In this document: piece after piece, positions 24,262 to 32,740 of the stretch
Numbering within the stretch: position 1 is the stretch's first letter
Layout of the letters: the number at the start of each line of letters is the position of its first letter
From: Variovorax ginsengisoli
GTDB taxonomy: Bacteria > Pseudomonadota > Gammaproteobacteria > Burkholderiales > Burkholderiaceae_C
Reading direction: 5' to 3'
DNA length: 64,000 nucleotides
Assembly (NCBI RefSeq): GCF_030486595.1
Contig: NZ_JAUJZH010000004.1
Coordinates: 246,184-310,183, forward strand
Notes under the pieces: model-generated
The model's input: only the letters and a program-made list of their open reading frames with translations
What the model was told of the DNA's origin: nothing
The model's database searches: none
Position numbers and translations under genes: made by a program

Positions 24262-24938
24262 CCCCAGCGCTCGCGCCGACGCTGCTCGGCCGCGTCGACT
24301 ACGCCCCGACCTACGCCGCCATGCAGCAGGCGACGCAGGCGCGCAGCCCCGACAGTCCCGACCAGCTGTGGCTCTGCGAGCATCCGCCGGTCTACACCCA
24401 GGGCCTGGCGGGCAAGGCCGACCACGTGCTGAACCCTGGCCCGATTCCCGTGGTGCAGACCGATCGCGGCGGCCAGGTGACCTACCACGGCCCCGGCCAG
24501 GTGGTGGCCTATCCGCTGATCGACCTCAAGCGGGCCGGCTACTACGTGAAGGAATACGTTTACCGGATCGAGGAGGCCGTGATCCGCACGCTGGCCCATT
24601 TCGAGGTCACTGGGCACCGGGTGGCCGGCGCACCCGGCATCTACGTGCGGCTGGACGACCCGTTCTCGCATGCGGCGCTGACCGGCCCGCAGCATCCCGC
24701 CGACCCTTTTCGGGGCCTGGGCAAGATCGCCGCGCTCGGGATCAAGGTCAGCCGTCACTGCACCTACCACGGCGTGGCGCTCAACGTGGCGATGGACCTG
24801 GAACCCTTCACCCGCATCAACCCTTGCGGCTACGCAGGGCTTGAAACCGTCGATCTTTCTACAATCGGCGTTCGAACAACCTGGGACGAAGCCGCGCAGG
24901 TGCTTGGCCGCAAGCTGGCCGCCTACCTCGCGCCCTGA
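24258..24938 (+). CDS. lipB: Octanoyl-[ACP]:protein N-octanoyltransferase
   Basis: LipB moves octanoyl from acyl carrier protein to lipoyl domains, the first step of lipoate synthesis. Conserved blocks: '[20 protein letters not shown]', '[22 protein letters not shown]' split over the RGG-Q-TYHGPGQ catalytic motif, and the '[17 protein letters not shown]' block with the catalytic Lys. The first in-frame ATG (24321) would omit '[14 protein letters not shown]', which aligns with the conserved LipB N-terminus, and no ATG, GTG or TTG exists upstream. I therefore propose CTG at 24258, overlapping the ybeD stop as CTGA, with AAGGTGG five bases upstream. If ATG 24321 is used the protein has 205 residues instead of 226. 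lipA follows 21 bases later. Confidence 0.85.
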   Translation: MTPALAPTLLGRVDYAPTYAAMQQATQARSPDSPDQLWLCEHPPVYTQGLAGKADHVLNPGPIPVVQTDRGGQVTYHGPGQVVAYPLIDLKRAGYYVKEYVYRIEEAVIRTLAHFEVTGHRVAGAPGIYVRLDDPFSHAALTGPQHPADPFRGLGKIAALGIKVSRHCTYHGVALNVAMDLEPFTRINPCGYAGLETVDLSTIGVRTTWDEAAQVLGRKLAAYLAP

Positions 24939-24959
24939 GCCCCGTCAAAGAGAGTTGCC

Positions 24960-25958
24960 ATGAGCACCGTCGAAGTCGTCCGCGACGCACAAGGCCCCGA
25001 AAACTACAACCCGCTCGCCAAGCAGAAGGCCGCGGCCAAGCTGTCGCGCATCCCGGTCAAGGTGGTGCAGGGCGAGGTGCTCAAGAAGCCCGACTGGATC
25101 CGCGTCAAGGCCGGCTCGCCGACCACCCGCTTCTACGAGATCAAGCAGATCCTGCGCGAGAGCAACCTGCACACGGTGTGCGAGGAGGCTTCGTGCCCGA
25201 ACATCGGCGAGTGCTTCGGCAACGGCACGGCCACCTTCATGATCATGGGCGACAAGTGCACCCGGCGCTGCCCGTTCTGCGACGTCGGCCACGGGCGGCC
25301 CGACCCGCTCGACACCGATGAGCCGCTGAACCTGGCCAAGACCATCGCCAGGCTGCGCCTCAAGTACGTGGTGATCACCAGCGTCGACCGCGACGACCTG
25401 CGCGACGGCGGCAGCCAGCACTTCGTCGACTGCATCCGCAACATCCGCGAGCTCTCGCCAACGACGCAGATCGAGATCCTGGTGCCCGACTTCCGCGGCC
25501 GCGACGACCGCGCGCTGGAGATCCTCAAGGCCGCGCCGCCGGACGTGATGAACCACAACCTCGAGACCGCGCCGCGCCTCTACAAGGAAGCGCGGCCGGG
25601 CAGCGACTACCAGTTCAGCCTCAACCTGCTGAAGAAGTTCAAGGCGCTGCACCCCGACGTGCCGACCAAGAGCGGCATCATGGTCGGCCTCGGCGAGACC
25701 GACGAAGAAATCCTGCAGGTGATGCGCGACATGCGCGCCCACGACATCGACATGCTGACCATCGGCCAGTACCTGTCGCCCAGCAACAGCCACCTGCCGG
25801 TGCGCCGCTACGTGCATCCCGACACCTTCAAGATGTTCGAGGAAGAGGCCTACAAGATGGGCTTCAGCCATGCGGCCGTCGGCGCGATGGTGCGCTCGAG
25901 CTACCACGCGGACCAGCAGGCTGGGCACGTCCTGGCCGGCGCGCCTTCGCTCGGCTGA
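24960..25958 (+). CDS. lipA: Lipoyl synthase (radical SAM)
   Basis: A 332-residue radical SAM enzyme that inserts two sulfurs into octanoyl groups. The auxiliary cluster motif is '[12 protein letters not shown]' (C-x4-C-x5-C), and the SAM cluster is 'CTRRCPFC' (C-x3-C-x2-C). The C-terminal Arg-Ser-Ser-Tyr ligand motif 'VRSSYHAD' is present. The GAGAG ribosome site is six bases before the ATG. The unrelated glycosyltransferase gene starts two bases after the stop, so the following cassette probably shares this transcript. Confidence 0.96.
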   Translation: MSTVEVVRDAQGPENYNPLAKQKAAAKLSRIPVKVVQGEVLKKPDWIRVKAGSPTTRFYEIKQILRESNLHTVCEEASCPNIGECFGNGTATFMIMGDKCTRRCPFCDVGHGRPDPLDTDEPLNLAKTIARLRLKYVVITSVDRDDLRDGGSQHFVDCIRNIRELSPTTQIEILVPDFRGRDDRALEILKAAPPDVMNHNLETAPRLYKEARPGSDYQFSLNLLKKFKALHPDVPTKSGIMVGLGETDEEILQVMRDMRAHDIDMLTIGQYLSPSNSHLPVRRYVHPDTFKMFEEEAYKMGFSHAAVGAMVRSSYHADQQAGHVLAGAPSLG

Positions 25959-25960
25959 GG

Positions 25961-27364
25961 GTGCGCACCGCTGCGCCGGGCCCGGCTGCCGGGCGCCCGC
26001 TGAACATCCTGCTTGCGATGTGCTATCTCGTGCATCGCTCGGGTGCGGAAATGTTCACCCGCGATCTGGCACTTTGGCTGCGTCGGCGCGGGCATGCGGT
26101 CACCATCTTCGCCACTACCTTCGGCGACATGGCCGACGAACTGCGATACGCCTCGATCGCCTGTGTGACGGACGTGGCCGACATGGCCGGGCGGCCCGAC
26201 GTGATCATCGGCAACACCCACCACGAGACGGTGCGCGCCCTGCTTCATTTCCACGACGTGCCGGTTCTCACGATCTGTCACGACCGCAGCGCGGACCATG
26301 GGCGCCCGGCCCGGTTCGCCCAGGTCGTCTGCCACGTGGCCGTCGACGAGAACTGCGCCGAGCGCCTGGTGCACGAATTCGGGATCCCGCGCGAGCGCAT
26401 CGAGCTGATCCAGAACGGGGTCGACCTCTCGCGCTTCCTGCCGCGCCCCGCGCTGCCGGTGCGGCCACGCAGCGCGCTGGTGTTCAGCAACTACGCTTCG
26501 CACGATGCGCAGCTCGAAGAAGTCCGGGCAGCCTGCACGCAGCGCGGACTGACTCTGGACGTGATCGGCAGCGGCAGCGGCAACCACATGACCGACCCGG
26601 CGGCGGCCCTCGGCCGCTACGACGTGGTCTTCGCCAAGGGCCGCTGCGCCACCGAGGCGCTGGTGACCGGCAATGCCGTCGTGGTGCTCGACCCCAGCAT
26701 GGGGATGGGCGAGATGGTGACGGCGGGCGAGGTCGCGCACGCACGGCGCTGGAACTTCGGCCGCGCCTTGATGGTCCGCCCGATCACGCGGGACAACGTG
26801 GGCGCCGAACTCGACCGGTACGACGCGCAGGACGCGGGCGCCGCCGCTGCGTGGGGCCGCGCGAAAGGTGGACTCGATGTGACGCTGGGCGCGCTGGAGA
26901 CCTGGGCACTGCGACTCTCACAGCAATACCCGACGGTCGAGGTCCCTTCGGACCAACGCGCACGCGAGATGGCGCACTACATGGACGATTGGATCCGGCG
27001 CGGCAGCCCCACGGCGGCGCATCTCGCCATGGCGGCGCTGCAGCAGCAGCTCGCGCTGCTGCATCAAGCCCTCAACGACCGCCAGCGCGCGCACCAGGTT
27101 GAGCTCGACGCGCGGCAGGCCCAGGTGCAGGGTCATGCCGACCGAGCGACCGCGCAGGCCGAGCTGGCCGAGCAGTTGCGAGCCACCGAGGCCGCTTGCA
27201 GCGCCAGGCTGGCCGACGCCGAGCAACAGAGCCGGCAGGCGCGCGCCGAACTGGCGGGCCTGCAGGCGCAGTTGCGCGAAGTCCACGCCAGCCGTTCATG
27301 GCGCGTGACCGCGCCGCTGCGCCGGATTTCGACCTTCCTCCTGTCGAGAAGCCAGCGCGCATGA
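25961..27364 (+). CDS. GT4-like glycosyltransferase with C-terminal coiled coil
   Basis: A 467-residue protein whose N-terminal half looks like a GT-B glycosyltransferase. 'PLNILLAMCYLVHRSGAEMFTRDLALWLRRRGHAV' is split across the usual first strand, Gly loop and helix of GT4 enzymes, and 'IPRERIELIQNGVDLSRF' is a strong GT4 signature. The second nucleotide-binding half is shorter than usual. From about residue 340 to 445 the sequence is Gln/Ala/Leu/Arg-rich heptad-like ('QQLALLHQALNDRQRAHQ'), a probable coiled coil, and the last 20 residues are basic, 'SWRVTAPLRRISTFLL', as in large O-antigen glycosyltransferases. The GTG start is two bases after the lipA stop. Donor and acceptor unknown. Confidence 0.7.
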   Translation: MRTAAPGPAAGRPLNILLAMCYLVHRSGAEMFTRDLALWLRRRGHAVTIFATTFGDMADELRYASIACVTDVADMAGRPDVIIGNTHHETVRALLHFHDVPVLTICHDRSADHGRPARFAQVVCHVAVDENCAERLVHEFGIPRERIELIQNGVDLSRFLPRPALPVRPRSALVFSNYASHDAQLEEVRAACTQRGLTLDVIGSGSGNHMTDPAAALGRYDVVFAKGRCATEALVTGNAVVVLDPSMGMGEMVTAGEVAHARRWNFGRALMVRPITRDNVGAELDRYDAQDAGAAAAWGRAKGGLDVTLGALETWALRLSQQYPTVEVPSDQRAREMAHYMDDWIRRGSPTAAHLAMAALQQQLALLHQALNDRQRAHQVELDARQAQVQGHADRATAQAELAEQLRATEAACSARLADAEQQSRQARAELAGLQAQLREVHASRSWRVTAPLRRISTFLLSRSQRA

Positions 27365-28137
27365 AATCCCTGGTCATCGCCGCCCACTCGGGGCACGAAC
27401 TGCTGCTCTGGAAATGGCTGCGCAACGAGCGCCCCGACTTCGTGGTGCTGACCAACGGCGCCGGGTCGAGCGGCGTGCCGCGGCTCGACCCCACGCTCGC
27501 CAACCTGGCTGGTGCCGGTGCGAACTGGGTGCCGGGGGTCGTGCAGCCGGTGGCCGATGCGCAGATCTACCGCGCACTGCTGGAGGGCGACAGCCTTCTG
27601 TTCGCGCAGTGGCTCGAGGCCTTGACGACGCATGTGCTCGCGCAGGGCATCGACTGCATCGTCGCGGACGAGGCGGAGGACTACAACCCGTCGCACGACC
27701 TCTGCCGCCTGTTGGCCAACCAGGTCGCGGTGCGCTGCGCGGCGCGCGGTCATGCGGTCGCCGCGTTCGGCTACCCGACGGTGGGCCATCCGAGCCCGCC
27801 GGCCCGCCTGTCGGCGGAGCAGCATCTCATGATCGAGCTCGATGAACGCGAGCTGCAGGCCAAGCTCGACGACATGCACGGCTACGCCCGCAGTTTCGGT
27901 GGCCAGCTGGAGCGCGAACTCGACGGCTTCATCGCCGAGTTCGGGGCCCGGGCCTATGGCCGGGAGTGTCTCTTCGCCGCACAGCCCACCCGCTACGAGC
28001 GGGCCGAGGCGGCGCTCGCCAAGCCGGCGTTCGAAACCTTCGGCGAAGAACGCGTCGCGGCGGGCGTCTACCGCCACGTGATCCGCGGCGCCCACCTCCA
28101 GGCCGTCGCCGACCGATTGCGCGGACCGGCTCGCTGA
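27361..28137 (+). CDS. PIG-L-like protein with altered metal motif
   Basis: A 258-residue protein that resembles the PIG-L/LmbE N-acetyl-sugar deacetylase fold. The first strand and loop are 'KSLVIAAHSGHELLLWKW', where classical enzymes have AHPDDE (His9 kept, DD replaced by GH before Glu13). The second block is 'DEAEDYNPSHDLCR' (residues 103-116), matching the usual D-x-N/H-P-x-H metal block with His112. I recall similar proteins in polysaccharide loci but know of no assigned function. It overlaps the glycosyltransferase stop (ATGA), so coupled translation is likely. It may be a deacetylase or a non-hydrolytic relative. Confidence 0.6.
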   Translation: MKSLVIAAHSGHELLLWKWLRNERPDFVVLTNGAGSSGVPRLDPTLANLAGAGANWVPGVVQPVADAQIYRALLEGDSLLFAQWLEALTTHVLAQGIDCIVADEAEDYNPSHDLCRLLANQVAVRCAARGHAVAAFGYPTVGHPSPPARLSAEQHLMIELDERELQAKLDDMHGYARSFGGQLERELDGFIAEFGARAYGRECLFAAQPTRYERAEAALAKPAFETFGEERVAAGVYRHVIRGAHLQAVADRLRGPAR

Positions 28138-28154
28138 AGCGCCCCCCGGAATCG

Positions 28155-29105
28155 ATGACTTTCTCGACCCCCGCCTTCACAGACGGCCCCATCGACGCGC
28201 CCACGGGGCAGCCGCCGTCTGGTCGCGTCGAAGCCGACCTCCTCCATGCCGTCGTCGGTCTCGGCCGCTTCGGCCGCACGCACGCGCGCAAGCTGGCCGG
28301 GCTGCCGGGGTTTTGCCTGCGCGCCGCGGTGGACTGTTCGCCGGCAGCCGGCGCCGATGCCGAGCTCGCAACGCTGCCGCTGCTGTCGCACGTGGACGAA
28401 CTGCCCTCGGACATCGCATCGGCGACCGTCGTCACCAGCGACGCGGCGCATGCCAAGGTCGCGCTGGCCCTGATGCGCAGGGGCTGCCACGTGCTGGTCG
28501 AGAAGCCGTTGTGCATCGAGCCGCGCGACGGCGCCCTGATGATCGGGACCGCCCGGCAATGCGGTGTCACGCTGAGCACCGGGCATATCGAACGCTTCAA
28601 TCCGGTATTCGACGACGTCATGCTGGCGCGGCTGCGACACGCGGCTGCGGACCACGGCCACAGCCCCCATCCGTTCCTGCGATTTCGCCGATTTTCCACA
28701 CGCAATGCCACGGCCGCCGACAGCATCCTGGATCTGATGGTGCACGACCTCGACCTGCTGGCCTGGCTGTGCGCCGTGCCCACGGATGCGCCGCTGCGGG
28801 TCCTCGCCCGAAAGGTCGGCGTGCGCAGCGTCAGCGCGCGCGTTCAATTGGGCGGCCTCGTCGCCGACCTGGAAAGCGGCTACGACAGCGCGTCGCCACA
28901 GACCCGGCTGCAGATCGACGAAGCCGGCCGCGAACTCACGCTCGACCTGCGCGAGGGCGAGCGCTGCCTGGTCGCGGGCGATGACGCGCTGGCGCAGCAA
29001 TACCAGGACTTCCGGCGCGCGATCCACGGCCAGGGCCGCCGCATCGCGTCGGGCGCCGAAGGACTGGCAGCCGTGACCCGGGCCTTGCAGGTCCTGCGCG
29101 CGTGA
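28155..29105 (+). CDS. Gfo/Idh/MocA-family oxidoreductase of the glycan cassette
   Basis: A 316-residue NAD-dependent sugar-nucleotide-type dehydrogenase. Rossmann motif 'AVVGLGRFGRTHARKLAGL' is preceded by a disordered-looking stretch of about 30 residues. 'RGCHVLVEKPLCIEP' gives the EKP lysine, 'LSTGHIERFNPVF' and 'DLMVHDLDLLAWL' the catalytic D-x-x-x-H block. Similar enzymes oxidise UDP- or dTDP-sugars at C3 to make the keto group used by DegT aminotransferases, and just such a gene follows with a GTGA overlap. ATG 28155 is chosen as the nearest start after the preceding stop. Confidence 0.8.
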   Translation: MTFSTPAFTDGPIDAPTGQPPSGRVEADLLHAVVGLGRFGRTHARKLAGLPGFCLRAAVDCSPAAGADAELATLPLLSHVDELPSDIASATVVTSDAAHAKVALALMRRGCHVLVEKPLCIEPRDGALMIGTARQCGVTLSTGHIERFNPVFDDVMLARLRHAAADHGHSPHPFLRFRRFSTRNATAADSILDLMVHDLDLLAWLCAVPTDAPLRVLARKVGVRSVSARVQLGGLVADLESGYDSASPQTRLQIDEAGRELTLDLREGERCLVAGDDALAQQYQDFRRAIHGQGRRIASGAEGLAAVTRALQVLRA

Positions 29106-30283
29106 AGAAGACCATCCCGCTGTTCCGCTCGGCGGCCGCCTCCGAACCGATGGCGGCCCACCTGGGACAGCTGTGCGGCGACGTGCTGCGAAGCGGGGTC
29201 TACATCCTCGGCCCCCAGGTCCGGATGCTCGAAGCGCGGCTGTCGGGCTTGCTGAAGGGTCGCGAGACCGTGGCCGTGGGTTCAGGTTCCGAGGCGCTGC
29301 TGCTGGCCTTCAAGACCCTGGGCATCGGCAGCGCAGGCGGGGGAACCGCGCAAGACGAGGTCCTGCTTCCGTCCTACACCTTTATCGCCTGCGCGGAAGC
29401 CGTGATCGCGGTCGGCGCGCGGCCGGTCTTCGTCGACAGCGCCGTCGATGATTTCCTGCCGTCGCTTGAACACTTCCGCGAGGCGCGCACGCCGCGCACC
29501 CGCGCCGTCCTCGCGGTCGGCCTGTTCGGCGATCCGACCGGCCTGCCCGAACTCGCCGCCTATTGCCGGGGCGAGCAACTGCACCTGATCGAGGACGTGG
29601 CGCAATGCCTGGGCGCCCGCACGGGCGACGCAACCGCTCGCCTGGAGCCGGCCGGCACCTGGGGCGACGCCACGGCGATGAGCTTCTATCCGACCAAGAC
29701 GCTGGGCGCAGCCGGTGATGCCGGCGCGCTGGCCTTCCGCGATCCGCGCCACGCGCAGCAGGCGCGCCTGCTGCGCAACCACGGTTGGAGCGATGGCCGC
29801 CATCACTGCCTCGGGCACAACAGCCGCATGGACGAACTGCAGGCCTGCCTGCTCAACGCGGCCCTGGATGACTTCCCGGCGGCGATCACGCGGCGGCAAA
29901 CGATCGCGACGCGCTACCTGGCAGCCTGGTCCGGCTGCCCGATGCGGCTGCCGCGCGATGCCGCGGGCCACGCCTGGAACTATTTCGTCGTTGCCTTGCC
30001 GGAACGGCGCGAGCGCGACAGGTTCGCGGCTCGGCTGGCCGAATCCGGCGTTGCCACCCGCATCTACTACGAGCAGCCGCTGCACCGGCACGAAGCCCTT
30101 CGTGCCTGGCACGGCGCGCGCGCCCTGCCGCACAGCGAAAAGCTGGCCGACTGCTCGCTGGCCCTGCCGCTCTATCCCATGCTCGACGACGAGGAAGTCG
30201 AATACGTCATCCGTGCGGTACGGCAAGCCGCCGTCGAAATCGCGGATCCGGGTCTCCGCGCAGACCCATGCGACCTCAGCTAG
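29102..30283 (+). CDS. DegT/DnrJ/EryC1/StrS-family sugar aminotransferase
   Basis: A 393-residue PLP enzyme of the nucleotide-sugar aminotransferase family. The PLP lysine is Lys199 in 'SFYPTKTLGAAGDAG'. 'VAVGSGSEALLLAF' is the phosphate-binding loop and 'EVLLPSYTFIACAEAVIAVG' the family core. 'IEDVAQCLGA' carries the Asp that contacts the pyridine nitrogen. It would transaminate the keto sugar made by the adjacent oxidoreductase. The start is GTG overlapping the previous stop. The gene ends eight bases inside the convergent hydrolase gene. Confidence 0.88.
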   Translation: MKKTIPLFRSAAASEPMAAHLGQLCGDVLRSGVYILGPQVRMLEARLSGLLKGRETVAVGSGSEALLLAFKTLGIGSAGGGTAQDEVLLPSYTFIACAEAVIAVGARPVFVDSAVDDFLPSLEHFREARTPRTRAVLAVGLFGDPTGLPELAAYCRGEQLHLIEDVAQCLGARTGDATARLEPAGTWGDATAMSFYPTKTLGAAGDAGALAFRDPRHAQQARLLRNHGWSDGRHHCLGHNSRMDELQACLLNAALDDFPAAITRRQTIATRYLAAWSGCPMRLPRDAAGHAWNYFVVALPERRERDRFAARLAESGVATRIYYEQPLHRHEALRAWHGARALPHSEKLADCSLALPLYPMLDDEEVEYVIRAVRQAAVEIADPGLRADPCDLS

Positions 30284-31112
30284 TCTTTCCTGCGCCCAGC
30301 CGGAGCGCAAAGAACGCCAGGATCTCGTCGCGCGCCGCGATGGTGGGCTGGCCCGCTTCGTCGATCAGGTGGGCGGTCACGACGCTGTGCGGGCTGGCGA
30401 CCACCTGGGCGAAGAAGGGCGGCAGTGCGTGGCGATTGGCCGCGCTGTCGGGCAGCACGCGCGCCACGAAGCGCTCCCCCAGGGCATCGGCATAGGCGGC
30501 GAAGCGCTGGGCTGTGCAGAACCGGTCCCCTTCGAAGCGATAGGCCAGGACGCTCAGCCGGTCCCGCTCCAGGCGCTGCCGAACCGCCGCGAGCTCGTCC
30601 GGCGGGCTTTCGACGGCCGCCGGCTGGTCCAGCGGCAGCGACGGCTGGCACAGGACCGGCGCGAGCACCGCCGCCTCCAGCGCCATCGTCAGCGCGAAGT
30701 TCCCCGTGAAGCACATCCCGATCGCGCCCACGCCCGGGCCGCCGCACTGCCGATGGGCCAGGCGCGCGAGGGCGCGCAGCCATTGCGTCACGGGGCTGGC
30801 CCGGTCGGCCGCGAAGGCCCGGAACTCGGCGCTGACGCAGGCTCGCCGGACGGTGGCCGTGCCCTCCTCGACCTCCGGCACCGCCCCGTCGCGGCCGAAC
30901 AGCGAGGGCATGTAGACGGTGAACCCCGCATCGCGGACCCAGCGGGCGAAGCGCGCGACATGCGGACTGATGCCCGGCATCTCGGCCATGACGATCACGG
31001 CCGGGCCGGTGCCGGCCACGTGCACGACCTTGGCGACGCCCTCCAGCGTGATCTCGCGCGGATCGAAATCGTCCAGCGGGTCGGGCAGGTTCGGGTTGCG
31101 GTCCGGTTTCAT
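30276..31112 (-). CDS. Dienelactone hydrolase family protein
   Basis: A 278-residue alpha/beta hydrolase of the DLH type. 'AVIVMAEMPGISPHVARFARWV' is the characteristic strand plus oxyanion segment of DLH proteins (Glu in 'MAEMPGI'), 'VGAIGMCFTGNFAL' carries the nucleophile Cys (G-x-C-x-G), and 'SVVTAHL' may be the acid/His end. Cys as nucleophile fits dienelactone hydrolases rather than Ser esterases. It is translationally coupled (ATGA) to the upstream tautomerase gene, and together they suggest breakdown of an aromatic ring-cleavage product. Substrate unknown. Confidence 0.75.
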   Translation of the reverse strand: MKPDRNPNLPDPLDDFDPREITLEGVAKVVHVAGTGPAVIVMAEMPGISPHVARFARWVRDAGFTVYMPSLFGRDGAVPEVEEGTATVRRACVSAEFRAFAADRASPVTQWLRALARLAHRQCGGPGVGAIGMCFTGNFALTMALEAAVLAPVLCQPSLPLDQPAAVESPPDELAAVRQRLERDRLSVLAYRFEGDRFCTAQRFAAYADALGERFVARVLPDSAANRHALPPFFAQVVASPHSVVTAHLIDEAGQPTIAARDEILAFFALRLGAGKTS

Positions 31113-31579
31113 CGGGGCTCCTGGCCATGGTCGACGAGATGCTGCAGATGGGCGAAACCGGCCGCCCGGGCAAAGTCCGCCAACGTCCAGACGGCCCCGC
31201 CGACACCCCAGCGGCCGTCAGCCACCTCCTGCAGAAGCACCGACGTGACGAGGCGCCGCCGGTCGTCGGCAGGAAGCGCCTGTTCGAAAGATGCGTGCAC
31301 GCATTGCACGTAGCTGGCTCGCGACGTCTCATCCAGAACACCCGATGGCAAGTAGATCCTGGCGCTGCAAGGCAGCAGTTGCGAAGTCAGGTCGACACCG
31401 CCGCAGATCCAGCCACCGGTGGCCACCTCGTTGACGAGGACCCAGCACAAGGACCGTTGCCTCGGATCGGCCGGGATCTGCTCGGCAGCACCGGCGGCGG
31501 CGTTGAAGCCGCGAACCAGCGCAGCGCGGGCTGAACCGGGGAAGGCGTCTTTGGGAATGTCGACGAGGATCGTGGGCAT
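31109..31579 (-). CDS. Tautomerase-superfamily protein
   Basis: A 156-residue protein with a mature N-terminal Pro after Met ('MPTILVDIPKDAFPGSAR'), as expected of 4-oxalocrotonate tautomerase relatives where Pro1 is the catalytic base. The central block 'LCWVLVNEVATGGWICGGVDL' and the Arg-rich segment fit a fused two-domain form. It is co-translated with the DLH gene and divergent from the GlxA-like regulator, which likely controls both. The assignment to the superfamily is moderately sure; the substrate is not known. Confidence 0.6.
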   Translation of the reverse strand: MPTILVDIPKDAFPGSARAALVRGFNAAAGAAEQIPADPRQRSLCWVLVNEVATGGWICGGVDLTSQLLPCSARIYLPSGVLDETSRASYVQCVHASFEQALPADDRRRLVTSVLLQEVADGRWGVGGAVWTLADFARAAGFAHLQHLVDHGQEPR

Positions 31580-31673
31580 GGGCGTCCTTTTTCTGGGATG
31601 CGGATCGCCATTGCAACCTGCACCATCTTAGACTGCCAGTGTCCAATTAACCCCAATTCAGGCGTTTTCAGCC

Positions 31674-32687
31674 ATGCACGATTTCACGATCCTGATCCTG
31701 CCTGGCGCCTACGGCAGCAGCGTGGCCGTGACCCTCGACATCCTGAATGCCGCCGCCGCGCTGGCGCCGCGGGCCAAGTCGCCGCGACCGACGTGGCGCG
31801 TGGTGTCGCCGAACGGCGGCGTCGTGGCCCTCGGCAGCGGCCTGCGGGTCGACACCGCGGTGTTGCCCGCGCGCTCGCGCGCCGATGCCTCGACCTGGAT
31901 CGTTCCCGGCCTGGGCGTGGACGATCCCGCCGAACTGGCGCGCCGCCTGGCGGGCGCCGACATCGCGCCCACGATCGCCGCCGTCAGGCGGCACGGCCGG
32001 CGAGGCAGCGCGGTCGCCGCATCCTGCTCGGCGGTCTTCCTGCTGCAGGCGGCGGGCCTGCTGCGGCAACGGCGGGTCACGACCTCGTGGTGGCTCGCGC
32101 CCGAACTGCGGCGCATCGAACCGGGCTGCGTCGTCGATGCCGACCGCATGGTGTGCGCCGACGGGCCAGTGACGACCGCCGGTGCCGCCTTCGCGCAATC
32201 GGACCTGATGCTCCACCTGCTGCGCACGCGCTTCGGCACGGCACTCGCCGACGCGGTCGGCCGGGTCCTGCTCATCGACGGGCGCCAGGCGCAGGCGCCG
32301 TTCGCGCTGCCTTCCATGATGTCCAACGGCAACCCGCTGGTGGCGCGCCTGACGCATTGCATCGAGTCGGCCCTGCCGCATCCGCCCAGTGTGGCGGCAT
32401 TGGCCGAGCGATTCGCCATGTCGCAGCGGACGCTGGCGAGGCAGGTGCGCGCCGCGACCGGCCAGGGCGCCCTGGCGCTGGTGCAGAGCGTGCGGCTCAA
32501 CCGGGCCCGCATGCTGATCGAGTCGAGCCGGATGACGGTCGAGCAAGTCGCCGCCGAGGTGGGCTACGAGGACGCGACGGCACTGCGACGGCTCATGCGC
32601 AGGGCGGCCGGCGCCGCGCCGAGCCAGTTTCGCTCGGGTCGGCGATCGGCTGGCGCCGGCCCGGCCTCGGCCGTGCGCGACGCGTAA
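31674..32687 (+). CDS. GlxA-type transcriptional regulator (DJ-1/PfpI plus AraC HTH)
   Basis: A 337-residue regulator. Residues about 1-190 form a DJ-1/PfpI domain: 'FTILILPGAYGSSVAVTLDIL' at the start and 'GSAVAASCSAVFLLQAAGLL' with the nucleophile-elbow Cys. Residues about 225-320 are an AraC-type double HTH, including 'PSVAALAERFAMSQRTLARQVR' split across the first helix pair and 'EQVAAEVGYEDATALRRLMRR'. Divergent from the tautomerase-hydrolase pair, whose expression it may control. A putative acyl-CoA synthetase gene follows 53 bases later. Confidence 0.85.
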   Translation: MHDFTILILPGAYGSSVAVTLDILNAAAALAPRAKSPRPTWRVVSPNGGVVALGSGLRVDTAVLPARSRADASTWIVPGLGVDDPAELARRLAGADIAPTIAAVRRHGRRGSAVAASCSAVFLLQAAGLLRQRRVTTSWWLAPELRRIEPGCVVDADRMVCADGPVTTAGAAFAQSDLMLHLLRTRFGTALADAVGRVLLIDGRQAQAPFALPSMMSNGNPLVARLTHCIESALPHPPSVAALAERFAMSQRTLARQVRAATGQGALALVQSVRLNRARMLIESSRMTVEQVAAEVGYEDATALRRLMRRAAGAAPSQFRSGRRSAGAGPASAVRDA

Positions 32688-32740
32688 GATTCATGCGGCC
32701 CCTCGCGGCCATCGCCCGACCCCCAGAAGCTGAAGAGACC

